Below, piece by piece: positions 1 to 5,673 of a stretch of 7,237 nucleotides of DNA. Numbering within the stretch: position 1 is the stretch's first letter; each line of letters starts with the position of its first letter. Location of the stretch: assembly GCA_003697065.1 (NCBI GenBank), contig RFFY01000692.1, positions 1 through 7,237 of the forward strand, read 5' to 3'. The position numbers and the translations under genes are program-made. The notes under the pieces were generated by a model, which was given only the letters and a program-made list of their open reading frames with translations, did no database searches and had not been told where the DNA came from. The stretch is from Actinomyces sp. GTDB lineage: Bacteria > Actinomycetota > Acidimicrobiia > Acidimicrobiales > Aldehydirespiratoraceae.

Positions 1-1137
1 GCCGAGGTCCTCGACCGCAGCGGCGTCCTCGAGCAGGTGGGCGGGCTCGACGCCCTGTTGTCCCTGCAGGTCAACACCCCCGCCACGTCCAACGCCGCCA
101 CCTACGCCCGGATCATCCACGAACGCCACACCCTGCGCCGTCTCATCGAGGTCGCCAACCGGATCAGCGAGATCGGCTACAGCCGTCCCGACGACGTGGT
201 CAAGGCGGTCGACGAGGCCGAGAACATGATCTTCCAGGTCGCCCAGGGGCGCGACATCGACACCCTCGTCGACATCCGCGACCTGCTCGACATCACCCTC
301 GACTCCATCGAGAAGCGGGTCGAGAACCGGGGACGGGTCACCGGCACCCCGACCGGCTTCGTCGATCTCGACGACCTCCTGTCGGGTCTGCAGCCCAATG
401 CCCTCGTCATCGTGGGTGCCCGCCCCTCGATGGGCAAGACCGCCTTCGCCCTCGGCCTCGCCGCCCACGCCGCCGTGCGCGAGGGCCGGCCGGTGTTGTT
501 GTTCAGTCTCGAGATGAGCCATCTCGAGATCACCCAGCGCCTACTCGCCGCCGAGGCGAACGTCGACGCCAAGGGGCTGCGCGACGGCGATCTGGACGAG
601 TCGGACTGGACCCGCATCTCCAAGGCCCTGGGGCGCCTGTCCGACGCCCCCATCTGGATCGACGACAACCCCAACCTCACGGTCATGGAGATCCGGGCCA
701 AGGCCCGGCGCCTCCAGAGCAAGGTCGGGTCGCTGGGCATGGTGGTCGTCGACTACCTCCAGCTCATGACCGGGCGGTCGTCGGCGGAGAACCGTCAGGT
801 CGAGGTGGCCGAGATCAGCCGGGGTCTCAAGATCCTGGCCCGCGAGCTCGAGTGCCCGGTCGTGGGCCTGTCCCAGCTCTCCCGGAACCTCGAGAGCCGT
901 CAGGACAAGCGCCCGATCCTCGCCGATCTGCGCGAGTCGGGCTCGATCGAGCAGGACGCCGACGTGGTGATGTTCATCTACCGCGACGAGGTGTACCACC
1001 CCGGCGATCCCGAGACCGAGGGCAAGGCCGAGATCATCGTCGCCAAGCACCGCAGCGGACCCACCGGCACCATCGAGTTGGCCTGGTTGCCGCGCTACAC
1101 CGCCTTCCGCAACTTCAGCCGCCGCGCCGAGTACTGA
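1..1137 (+). CDS. dnaB: Replicative DNA helicase DnaB (5' end outside window)
   Basis: DnaB is the ring-shaped hexameric 5'-3' helicase that unwinds DNA at the replication fork. The reading frame is open from base 1; the first GTG at base 37 lies inside the N-terminal domain (the 12 codons before it read AEVLDRSGVLEQ), so it is not the start. About 378 residues are visible, and roughly the first 80 of a usual ~450-residue DnaB are missing. Visible in order, numbered in this fragment: the end of the N-terminal helical domain, the linker helix, then the RecA-like motor with Walker A GARPSMGKT (139-147), Walker B MVVVDYLQL ending near D251, the DLRESGSIEQDAD motif (about 309-321), and the KHR arginine-finger segment K349/R351 followed by SGPTGT. 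No intein interrupts the P-loop or any other visible motif, although DnaB inteins are common in actinobacteria. It converges on the following minus-strand gene with 29 bp between stop codons. Identity is secure. Confidence 0.98.
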   Translation, partial: AEVLDRSGVLEQVGGLDALLSLQVNTPATSNAATYARIIHERHTLRRLIEVANRISEIGYSRPDDVVKAVDEAENMIFQVAQGRDIDTLVDIRDLLDITLDSIEKRVENRGRVTGTPTGFVDLDDLLSGLQPNALVIVGARPSMGKTAFALGLAAHAAVREGRPVLLFSLEMSHLEITQRLLAAEANVDAKGLRDGDLDESDWTRISKALGRLSDAPIWIDDNPNLTVMEIRAKARRLQSKVGSLGMVVVDYLQLMTGRSSAENRQVEVAEISRGLKILARELECPVVGLSQLSRNLESRQDKRPILADLRESGSIEQDADVVMFIYRDEVYHPGDPETEGKAEIIVAKHRSGPTGTIELAWLPRYTAFRNFSRRAEY

Positions 1138-1166
1138 CGGTCCCACTGCCGTCCCACCCGGATGTC

Positions 1167-1964
1167 TCAGGCGGCGACGCCGACGTCCCAGTCGAACAGG
1201 GGCCCGCCGGTCCAGCAGACGCCGGTCTCGAAGAGGGTCTCGAGGACCCCGACCTCGCTGACGGGATCGAGCAGGGTCAGGTGTCCGTCCCGATGGAGGG
1301 GCTCGACGGCACGGTGGCAGATGGCGCGCCGTCGGTAGGGATCGTCGTCGGCGACGAGGAGAGGGTCGAGACCGACGATCGTGCCGGCGCCGAGCCCGTA
1401 GGCGCCGGGGTGCGGTTCGGTGGAGCCGGCGCCGTAACCGACGAGGGCCGGGAGGAGACCGGCGGCGGTGAGAGGTTCGAGGGCGGCGACGGCCCGCCGC
1501 CCGGCCACCAGGTCCCCGGCGGGGACCTCGACCACGAGTTCGTAGGGGCGCACCCCGTGGTGATCGAGCAGGGCCGTGAACGCCTCTTCCCAGCGCCGGC
1601 GTTCGCGCCGACCGGCGGGCGGACCGGAGGCTGGTGCGAAGACGTCGAGGGCCGCCAGCATGAGGCGCTCGCGTCCGCGCCGGTGCAGGGACCGCGTCCA
1701 GGCCCCGCAGACGGCGTCGACGACGGCGGAGACCGTGTGACCGGCCACCTCGGTGGTCCAGGCGCACCGCCGGTGGGCGGGTACCAGCTCGAGACGCCAG
1801 TGGGGACGGGCGGCGTCGGCCAGGCGGGGGCGAACCGCGACCGGTCGGCCCGAGCGGAGCTCGACCAGGGTCGAGAACCCGACTCTCGGGTGGATGACGC
1901 GGTCGCTGTACATGGTCCGGGTGTCGGCGTCCGCCGGGAGGAGCTGAACGAGGGCGGACCACAA
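1167..1964 (-). CDS. Degenerate stand-alone EAL-domain protein (probably catalytically inactive)
   Basis: At 265 residues, the length suits a single EAL domain with no GGDEF, PAS or membrane part. EAL domains normally hydrolyse cyclic-di-GMP. The fold can be followed along the protein: a VIHPRVGF...ELRSGRPVAVRPRL start (about 24-48, where EAL enzymes have the QP...EALLRW region), YELVVEVPAG (141-150, ExTE position), LVGYGAG (174-180, DDFGTG position), IVGLD (196-200, IKID position), LLDPVSE (231-237, AEGVE position) and WTGGPLF (251-257, VQGYLF position). By my alignment the EAL glutamate, both DDFG aspartates, the KID lysine, the AEGVE glutamates and the QG glutamine are all replaced; only E146 of ExTE remains. 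It may therefore bind ligand or a protein partner rather than cleave; YdiV-like regulators are precedents. The longest frame starts at a TTG (1964) without a clear ribosome binding site; an ATG at 1913 (MYSDRVIHPRVGF) would give 248 residues and keep the whole domain, so the start is uncertain. It is divergent from the next gene. Confidence 0.72.
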   Translation of the reverse strand: MWSALVQLLPADADTRTMYSDRVIHPRVGFSTLVELRSGRPVAVRPRLADAARPHWRLELVPAHRRCAWTTEVAGHTVSAVVDAVCGAWTRSLHRRGRERLMLAALDVFAPASGPPAGRRERRRWEEAFTALLDHHGVRPYELVVEVPAGDLVAGRRAVAALEPLTAAGLLPALVGYGAGSTEPHPGAYGLGAGTIVGLDPLLVADDDPYRRRAICHRAVEPLHRDGHLTLLDPVSEVGVLETLFETGVCWTGGPLFDWDVGVAA

Positions 1965-2010
1965 GGGGAGGGGCGATCCAGCGATCGGTGACAGGTGGTC
2001 GGGGCCGGTT

Positions 2011-2046
2011 CCCCCGGGGGGTGGGACCGGGGTCCCGGGACCGGTC
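2011..2046. repeat. Cluster of palindromes in the divergent intergenic region
   Basis: Between the two divergent genes lie a 10-bp palindrome CCCCCGGGGG (2011-2020), a 12-bp palindrome GGTCCCGGGACC (2031-2042) and overlapping arms GACCGG/CCGGTC (2025-2030 and 2041-2046) and GGGACC/GGTCCC (2023-2028 and 2031-2036). The arms share one GGGACCGG word, so several alternative pairings are possible. The position suits an operator or a structured 5' leader for the EAL-like gene, but high GC favours chance palindromes and no regulator can be named. Confidence 0.4.
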
Positions 2047-2116
2047 TGTGGCCACCCGTGCCGACGGGGACAGGTGTGCCGCCGCCACGCGACGGGGGCC
2101 GGGCCGGGCGGACCGC

Positions 2117-2122
2117 TAGCGT
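2117..2122 (+). promoter_or_regulatory. -10 box of a probable leaderless promoter
   Basis: The hexamer TAGCGT fits the actinobacterial TAnnnT -10 consensus and ends 7 nt before the GTG at 2130, so transcription would begin at or next to the start codon. This is one of very few TA steps in the region. No good -35 hexamer is visible, as is common for such promoters. Confidence 0.6.
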
Positions 2123-2129
2123 CGGTCCC

Positions 2130-2813
2130 GTGTCACGAGGGGTGGTGGCGGTCGTCGGGGTGGCGATCGGGATCCTTGCCGGCAGCGTCGCCGTCGTCGT
2201 CTTCTCTGATGCGCCCGTCGATCCGGTGACGAGCGTGGGGCCGGCGGTGACCTCGTTCCCGGCCGTCGATCACGACCCGGAGGCGGCGGCCGCCTTCGTC
2301 GATGCCTGGGAGCGGTGGCGCCACGCCACCTACGTCGCCCGCGGGGTGTGGACCCGCCACCTCGACGCCGGGGGAGCACCCCTGAGCCTCGCCACCTACG
2401 TGGCCCAGGATCCGCCCCGCCGTCTCGTGGTGCGCGGTGGTGCAGTGCTGGAGTCGGTGGACGGAACGATCCGGTCGTGCGACAGCGACATCGAGACGGT
2501 GACCGACTGCCTCGCCGGCGAGGTCGGCGTCGACTACGAGGAGGCCGTCGAGCGGGAACTCGCCCTCATCCGCCGTCAGGTCAGCGGTCCCGAGCGGGCC
2601 TACGACGTGGGACGCGACGAGCAGGTGGGGTGCTGGGTACTGGAGCTGGAGCATGCTGCCGCCGCACCCCCCTGGGGGCGCTGGGCCCGCTTCTGCTTCG
2701 ACGAGAACACCGGGGCCCTCGTCTCGGCCCGGATCCGGCGCCCGAGCGCCGTCGACGCCGAGCACGTGGTCGAGCTGCGCTCGTCGGTGACGGGGGCCGA
2801 CTTCGGCGCCTGA
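2130..2813 (+). CDS. Membrane-anchored extracytoplasmic protein with four cysteines, function unknown
   Basis: I do not recognise a named family. From the GTG at 2130 the product is 227 residues. Residues 4-25 (GVVAVVGVAIGILAGSVAVV) form one hydrophobic segment behind a short positive SR start, so it is a signal anchor or uncleaved signal peptide; no lipobox cysteine follows it. The rest is predicted outside the membrane and has exactly four cysteines, C117 and C127 (CDSDIETVTDC) and C168 and C189 (GCWVLELE and FCFDENTGALVSARIR), which could form two disulfides. Alternating strand-like segments, the TYVAQDPPRRLVV stretch and the FDENTGAL turn resemble LolA/LppX-like lipid-carrier beta folds, but this is only an impression. 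The frame is open back to a GTG at 1995, giving a glycine/proline-rich extension that looks non-coding; the TAGCGT box at leaderless distance supports 2130. It stands alone, with 389 bp before the next gene. Confidence 0.8.
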   Translation: MSRGVVAVVGVAIGILAGSVAVVVFSDAPVDPVTSVGPAVTSFPAVDHDPEAAAAFVDAWERWRHATYVARGVWTRHLDAGGAPLSLATYVAQDPPRRLVVRGGAVLESVDGTIRSCDSDIETVTDCLAGEVGVDYEEAVERELALIRRQVSGPERAYDVGRDEQVGCWVLELEHAAAAPPWGRWARFCFDENTGALVSARIRRPSAVDAEHVVELRSSVTGADFGA

Positions 2814-2903
2814 ACACGCCCGGGCCGCCCCCCGGACCCGGCGCGTCGCCCGACCAGGTGGTGGGTCCTGTGGCCCTGTCGTCGTGGACCGCGGTCCCGG
2901 CCC

Positions 2904-2929
2904 GCGCGGACCGATCGACCGATCCGCGC
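2904..2929. repeat. Inverted repeat enclosing a tandem 8-mer, upstream of the sigma-28 promoter
   Basis: The arms GCGCGGA (2904-2910) and TCCGCGC (2923-2929) are a perfect 7-bp match around a 12-nt loop. The same stretch holds two exact adjacent copies of GACCGATC (2909-2916 and 2917-2924). It ends 8 bp before the -35 region of the sigma-28 promoter, a place where a regulator could bind. It could instead be a terminator for the gene ending at 2813, although only a short T run (2932-2934) follows. Confidence 0.45.
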
Positions 2930-2936
2930 CGTTTCC

Positions 2937-2964
2937 CTCAAGCCGCCGCCCCCGGGGCCGATAG
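2937..2964 (+). promoter_or_regulatory. Sigma-28 (FliA/WhiG-type) promoter
   Basis: CTCAAG at 2937-2942 is followed by GCCGATAG at 2957-2964. The spacing from the TCAA core (2938-2941) to GCCGATAG is 15 nt, matching the known flagellar/WhiG consensus TAAA-N15-GCCGATAA, with seven of eight -10 bases identical. Transcription would start near 2970-2973, at the foot of the following hairpin. The first gene on that strand starts at 3203, about 230 nt downstream. Confidence 0.65.
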
Positions 2965-2972
2965 ATCACCTG

Positions 2973-2997
2973 TCCGGTGGACATCGCCCCCACCGGA
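2973..2997 (+). repeat. Hairpin at the predicted sigma-28 transcript start
   Basis: TCCGGTGG (2973-2980) and CCACCGGA (2990-2997) pair perfectly over 8 bp around a 9-nt loop. No T run follows, so it does not look like an intrinsic terminator. It would sit at the extreme 5' end of a transcript from the promoter at 2937-2964, where it could stabilise the RNA or act as a regulatory element. An alternative 5-bp pairing TGTCC/GGACA (2971-2983) overlaps it. Confidence 0.5.
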
Positions 2998-3190
2998 TGA
3001 CAGAGGAGAAGGGCGGGGGTCGGGTACAACTCCCTCCAACGCATCGCCACCAGCGCTTTTCCAGGGTGCTGGCGCTCTCATCCGGCCTCCGCCCCTCCTC
3101 GTGGGTCCCCGCTCCCTCCGGTCGAGCACCACGGACCCTCCCGTGACCAGCGGCCGCCGTCCCGCGTGGCGGTGTCGCCCCCGACGGGAC

Positions 3191-3196
3191 GATGAT
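3191..3196 (+). promoter_or_regulatory. Weak candidate -10 box for the small membrane protein gene
   Basis: GATGAT ends 6 nt before the ATG at 3203, the same geometry as the leaderless -10 boxes elsewhere in this window, but the first base departs from TAnnnT. There is no Shine-Dalgarno sequence before this ATG, which favours leaderless expression or a distant promoter such as the sigma-28 site at 2937-2964. Confidence 0.3.
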
Positions 3197-3202
3197 GGCC
3201 TC

Positions 3203-3421
3203 ATGTCCAGCGGCGACGTGTTCGGTCAGGACCTGCTCGTGTGGATCGTGCTGGCCCTGGGGGGCGCCATGGCGGTCGGCAACGTCCTGGCCCTGGTCCG
3301 CCCGCCCGCCACCCGTCACGAGGGCGAGCTCGAGCGGGCTCCCGTCGTGCGCAGTGTGGTGTACGCCCTCATCGGTGCCGTGGCCGCCGTCTGGGCACTC
3401 GCCAGCCTTCTCACCGGCTGA
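3203..3421 (+). CDS. Small protein with two membrane segments, function unknown
   Basis: This 72-residue protein starts MSSGDVFGQDLL and has two clear hydrophobic helices, about residues 10-32 (DLLVWIVLALGGAMAVGNVLALV) and 48-70 (VVRSVVYALIGAVAAVWALASLL). The connecting loop (33-47) carries RPP, an acidic patch (EGELE) and several basic residues. Charges suggest a helical hairpin in the cytoplasmic membrane, with the orientation undecided. The frame stays open far upstream, but that extension is arginine/proline-rich and looks non-coding; the ATG at 3203 gives a sensible membrane protein. I recognise no named family. It could be transcribed from a weak -10 box just upstream or from the sigma-28 promoter about 230 nt away. 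It converges on the crotonase gene, with 49 bp between their ends. Confidence 0.75.
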   Translation: MSSGDVFGQDLLVWIVLALGGAMAVGNVLALVRPPATRHEGELERAPVVRSVVYALIGAVAAVWALASLLTG

Positions 3422-3423
3422 GT

Positions 3424-3466
3424 CCGCCGGGTGTCGCGGGCCGCGGCCCCGCCCCCGGTGTGGCGG
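3424..3466. terminator. GC-rich hairpin region between convergent genes
   Basis: Outer arms CCGCC (3424-3428) and GGCGG (3462-3466) enclose a perfect 12-bp palindrome GGGCCGCGGCCC (3438-3449). It fills almost the whole gap between the stop codons of the converging genes, which suits a two-way terminator. There is no T run on either side, so termination would be of the GC-hairpin kind often proposed in actinobacteria. Confidence 0.5.
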
Positions 3467-3470
3467 CGCG

Positions 3471-4310
3471 TCACCCGTCGGGACGACCGCGCCAGCGCGC
3501 CGGGCGGCGCTCGAGGAAGGCGCGGATCGCCTCCCGGTAGTCGTCCTCGGTCGTCATGGCGTCGAGCCGGGCCTGGGCGTCGCGCACCGAGCGGGCGGGA
3601 TCGTCGTGGAGCAGGTCGGCGGCGAGCTGGCGTTTCGTGGCGGCCAGGGCGTGGGGGCTCGTCTCGGCGACGAGCTGGTGGGCCCAGCGCCGGGCCGTGT
3701 CGAGGACCCCGTCGGGGTCCGCCAAGCGGTTGACGAGGCCCATGTCGGCCAGTTCCTCCGACAGGGCGACCCGGCTGGAGAGGAGCAGGTCGTTGGCCCG
3801 GGAGAGCCCGATGAGGCGGGGCAGGAGCCAGGACAGTCCGTACTCGGCGGGAAGGTTGAGGCGACCATGGGCGGTGGTCCACTTGGCGCCACGCGCGGCG
3901 ACGCGCAGGTCGCACCAGCAGGCCAGGACCATACCGACCCCGGCGGCGGCCCCGTTCACGGCGGCGATGGTGACCGTGCGCAGGCCGAGGAACCAGCTGA
4001 AGTCGGCGTCGATGCGGGGGTCGAACATCTCGCCGGGGGTCACGAGATCGGGTGGTGTGCCGGCGTCGTAGCCGCCCCGTTCGACGTGACCCTCCAGGGC
4101 CCGGGTGTCGGCCCCGGGGCAGAAGGCCCCGCCATCGGGGTCGCCGGTGACGACCACGGCCCGGACGGCGGGGTCGTCGTCGGCGAGGGCCAGCAGGTGG
4201 CGGACCTCGGTGTGCATGCGGCCCGTCCAGGCGTTGTGGCGGGCGGGCCTCGACAAGGTGAGGACCCCGACGCCGTCGTCGACGTCCCAGCGGGTGGTCT
4301 TCAGGTCCAC
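3471..4310 (-). CDS. Crotonase-family (enoyl-CoA hydratase/isomerase) protein
   Basis: Crotonases act on acyl-CoA thioesters by stabilising an enolate in an oxyanion hole. The 279 residues match the family's usual size. Visible marks are GVGVLTLSRPARHNAW (13-28), the CoA/oxyanion segment AFCPGAD (62-68), the second oxyanion segment NGAAAGVGMVLACWCDLRVA (119-138) and AEYGLSWLLPRLIG (155-168). Aligned by eye to rat mitochondrial hydratase, its two catalytic glutamates (E144, E164) fall at V128 and H148, so simple hydratase activity is doubtful. E156 falls where delta3-delta2-enoyl-CoA isomerases and PaaG carry their catalytic acid, so isomerase-type chemistry is more likely; the substrate is unknown. 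The start is a GTG at 4310 with GGAG 8 nt upstream (4319-4322). It lies 31 nt after tldE on the same strand and is probably the last gene of that operon, ending at the hairpin before 3466. Confidence 0.9.
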   Translation of the reverse strand: MDLKTTRWDVDDGVGVLTLSRPARHNAWTGRMHTEVRHLLALADDDPAVRAVVVTGDPDGGAFCPGADTRALEGHVERGGYDAGTPPDLVTPGEMFDPRIDADFSWFLGLRTVTIAAVNGAAAGVGMVLACWCDLRVAARGAKWTTAHGRLNLPAEYGLSWLLPRLIGLSRANDLLLSSRVALSEELADMGLVNRLADPDGVLDTARRWAHQLVAETSPHALAATKRQLAADLLHDDPARSVRDAQARLDAMTTEDDYREAIRAFLERRPARWRGRPDG

Positions 4311-4341
4311 GCGAGGCGCTCCGGTGGTGGGCTCGGCGGCG

Positions 4342-5673
4342 TCACAAGGTGAAGCGCATGGCGCCCACCAGGGCCCCCGGCAGGCGGACGCTCTCCATCG
4401 AGCGCGCCCCGTAGGTGGACGAGTCGAGGATGGTCTCGCTGGTGTCGGTCAGGCCCTCGAGCCGGTCGCCGAGGAGGTGGTAGGCGGTGTCGTCGAAACG
4501 CAGGACCTGCACCGGAGCGACGATCTCGCCCCCGTCGACCCAAAAGGTGGCGAAGCGGGTCATGCCCGTGGTGCGGCAGGCCGACCGGTCGCTGAAGTTC
4601 AGGTACCAGAGGTTGCCGATGTACAGGCCCGTGCCCAGGGCGTCGAGGACCGAGTCGGTGGCCAGGTCGCCGGGGTCGATGGCCAGAGACTGGGGGAACT
4701 CGTGGCTCTCGGCGCCGTTGGTGGCGATGCCGTACTCCCGGGCGGTCCGGGGTGACACCAGGGTGCCGGCGTGGGTCCCCCGGTCGACGAGCACGATCCG
4801 GTCGGGCCGGCGGAAACCCTCGGACTGGAAGTCGGGGGCGACCCCGCCGGCGGTGTCCTCGCGGATGGTGACGGCGGGGTGGAGGTGGACGCCCTCGGTC
4901 ACCATGCGCAAAAGGGGCGTGGTGCGGGTGCGGTGGGCCTTCTCGCTGAAGCCGCCCCACGAGAGCAGGTCGGTGATCTCGCGCAGGGCGGCGGGCGCCA
5001 GATAGGCCCGGTACTCGCCGGGCTTCAGGTCGAGCGGGGGCCGGGCCAGGGCCTCGAGCTGGCGGCTCGACCAGGCGAGACGGGAGGCGAAGGTGTCGTC
5101 GTCCCAGCGCCGCCCGGCGTAGAGGTTCTTGGCCGCCTTGTCGTCGTGCAGGTACAGGGACCAGTCGAGGTTGAAGGTGGTGGTCTCGAACCAGTTCCGC
5201 TGACCGAGCGAGTTGGCGAAGCCGACGAAGGAGTCGCCGGCGGCGTAGACCCCGACGAGGTCGTGCTTCTCGGCGCGGGCACGGATGGTGCCGACGGCGT
5301 CACCGGGATCGGGCAGGGTGCCCCGTTCGAGGCGCTCGCTGGAGGAGACCTCGGTGTTGTAGTCGAGGTGGGGATCCTCGGGCACGGCCCGGATCTGGTC
5401 GCGCAGATCGTCGAGGAGGCGCGACACCCGGCCCCGGTCCTGGTCGAGGTCGCCGGCGAGGGTGAGGGAACCACCGGCGTGGCGGGCGCCGACCACGAGC
5501 TCGAGATGCAGCTCGCGCTGGTGGACGCTGGTGGCCTGGCGCACGGCGGCGTGGTTGAAGCGCACGAACTGGGAGTCCTCGCCGACGAGGTGGGCGAGGA
5601 GGACCTCGTCGCCGCGGAGGCGTCCGGTCGTCCAGGTGACGAGCTCGTCGAACCAGGTGGCTGTGGTGCTCAT
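4342..5673 (-). CDS. tldE: TldE/PmbA, non-catalytic subunit of the TldD-TldE metallopeptidase
   Basis: TldE (PmbA) pairs with TldD to form a cytosolic peptidase that, in E. coli, trims the leader from modified microcin B17 and degrades the antitoxin CcdA. The 443 residues match the family's length. Residues from about 20 to 220 are the N-terminal alpha/beta part, with the VRFNHAAVRQATSV segment (37-50) typical of the superfamily. The C-terminal beta domain holds ITDLLSWGGFSEKA, the VDRGTHAGTLVSPRTAREYG stretch, GLYIGNLWYLNFSDRSACRTTGMTRFATFWVDGGEIVAPV and a GARSMESVRLPG end. There is no HExxxH, as expected for TldE, so it should depend on TldD for catalysis. Its ATG overlaps the tldD stop (ATGA), a sign of translational coupling and equal production; a GGGGGTGAGG run ends just before the start. 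Whether the substrate is a modified peptide, an antitoxin or unfolded fragments cannot be told here. Confidence 0.93.
   Translation of the reverse strand: MSTTATWFDELVTWTTGRLRGDEVLLAHLVGEDSQFVRFNHAAVRQATSVHQRELHLELVVGARHAGGSLTLAGDLDQDRGRVSRLLDDLRDQIRAVPEDPHLDYNTEVSSSERLERGTLPDPGDAVGTIRARAEKHDLVGVYAAGDSFVGFANSLGQRNWFETTTFNLDWSLYLHDDKAAKNLYAGRRWDDDTFASRLAWSSRQLEALARPPLDLKPGEYRAYLAPAALREITDLLSWGGFSEKAHRTRTTPLLRMVTEGVHLHPAVTIREDTAGGVAPDFQSEGFRRPDRIVLVDRGTHAGTLVSPRTAREYGIATNGAESHEFPQSLAIDPGDLATDSVLDALGTGLYIGNLWYLNFSDRSACRTTGMTRFATFWVDGGEIVAPVQVLRFDDTAYHLLGDRLEGLTDTSETILDSSTYGARSMESVRLPGALVGAMRFTL

Larger units (their letters stand above)
2814..3202. other. 389-bp intergenic region with a sigma-28 promoter and several inverted repeats
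   Basis: No convincing gene fills this gap. It holds, in order, a 12-bp palindrome GGACCGCGGTCC (2886-2897), an inverted repeat containing a tandem 8-mer (2904-2929), a sigma-28-type promoter (2937-2964), a hairpin (2973-2997), a purine-rich AGGAGA run (about 3004-3009) with no start codon placed to use it, and a weak 5-bp CCAGC/GCTGG stem (3050-3072) around a TTTT. Third-position GC in its open frames is lower than in the flanking genes, which argues against coding. A non-coding RNA or a long 5' leader for the small membrane protein at 3203 are the main options. Confidence 0.6.

Noticed and set aside
415..441. Possible intein at the DnaB P-loop, a common insertion site in actinobacteria.
   Set aside because: The Walker A sequence and all later motifs are continuous, with no insertion in the visible part.
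852..1991. Long plus-strand open frame (379 codons) overlapping dnaB and the EAL-like gene.
   Set aside because: It runs through dnaB in a wrong frame and then antisense to the EAL-like gene; low-complexity composition and no domain.
1995..2129. N-terminal extension of the 227-residue protein back to a GTG at 1995.
   Set aside because: The added 45 residues are glycine/proline/arginine-rich, cover the palindromes, and would put the membrane segment far from the N-terminus; the TAGCGT box supports the start at 2130.
3004..3009. AGGAGA resembling a Shine-Dalgarno sequence.
   Set aside because: No ATG, GTG or TTG lies at a workable distance downstream.
2997..3146. 49-codon open frame (MTEEKGGGRVQLPPTHRHQR...) just downstream of the sigma-28 promoter.
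   Set aside because: No ribosome binding site before the ATG, the start lies in the 3' arm of the hairpin, third-position GC is lower than in the real genes, and the product has no recognisable feature. A tiny sigma-28-driven protein is not fully excluded.
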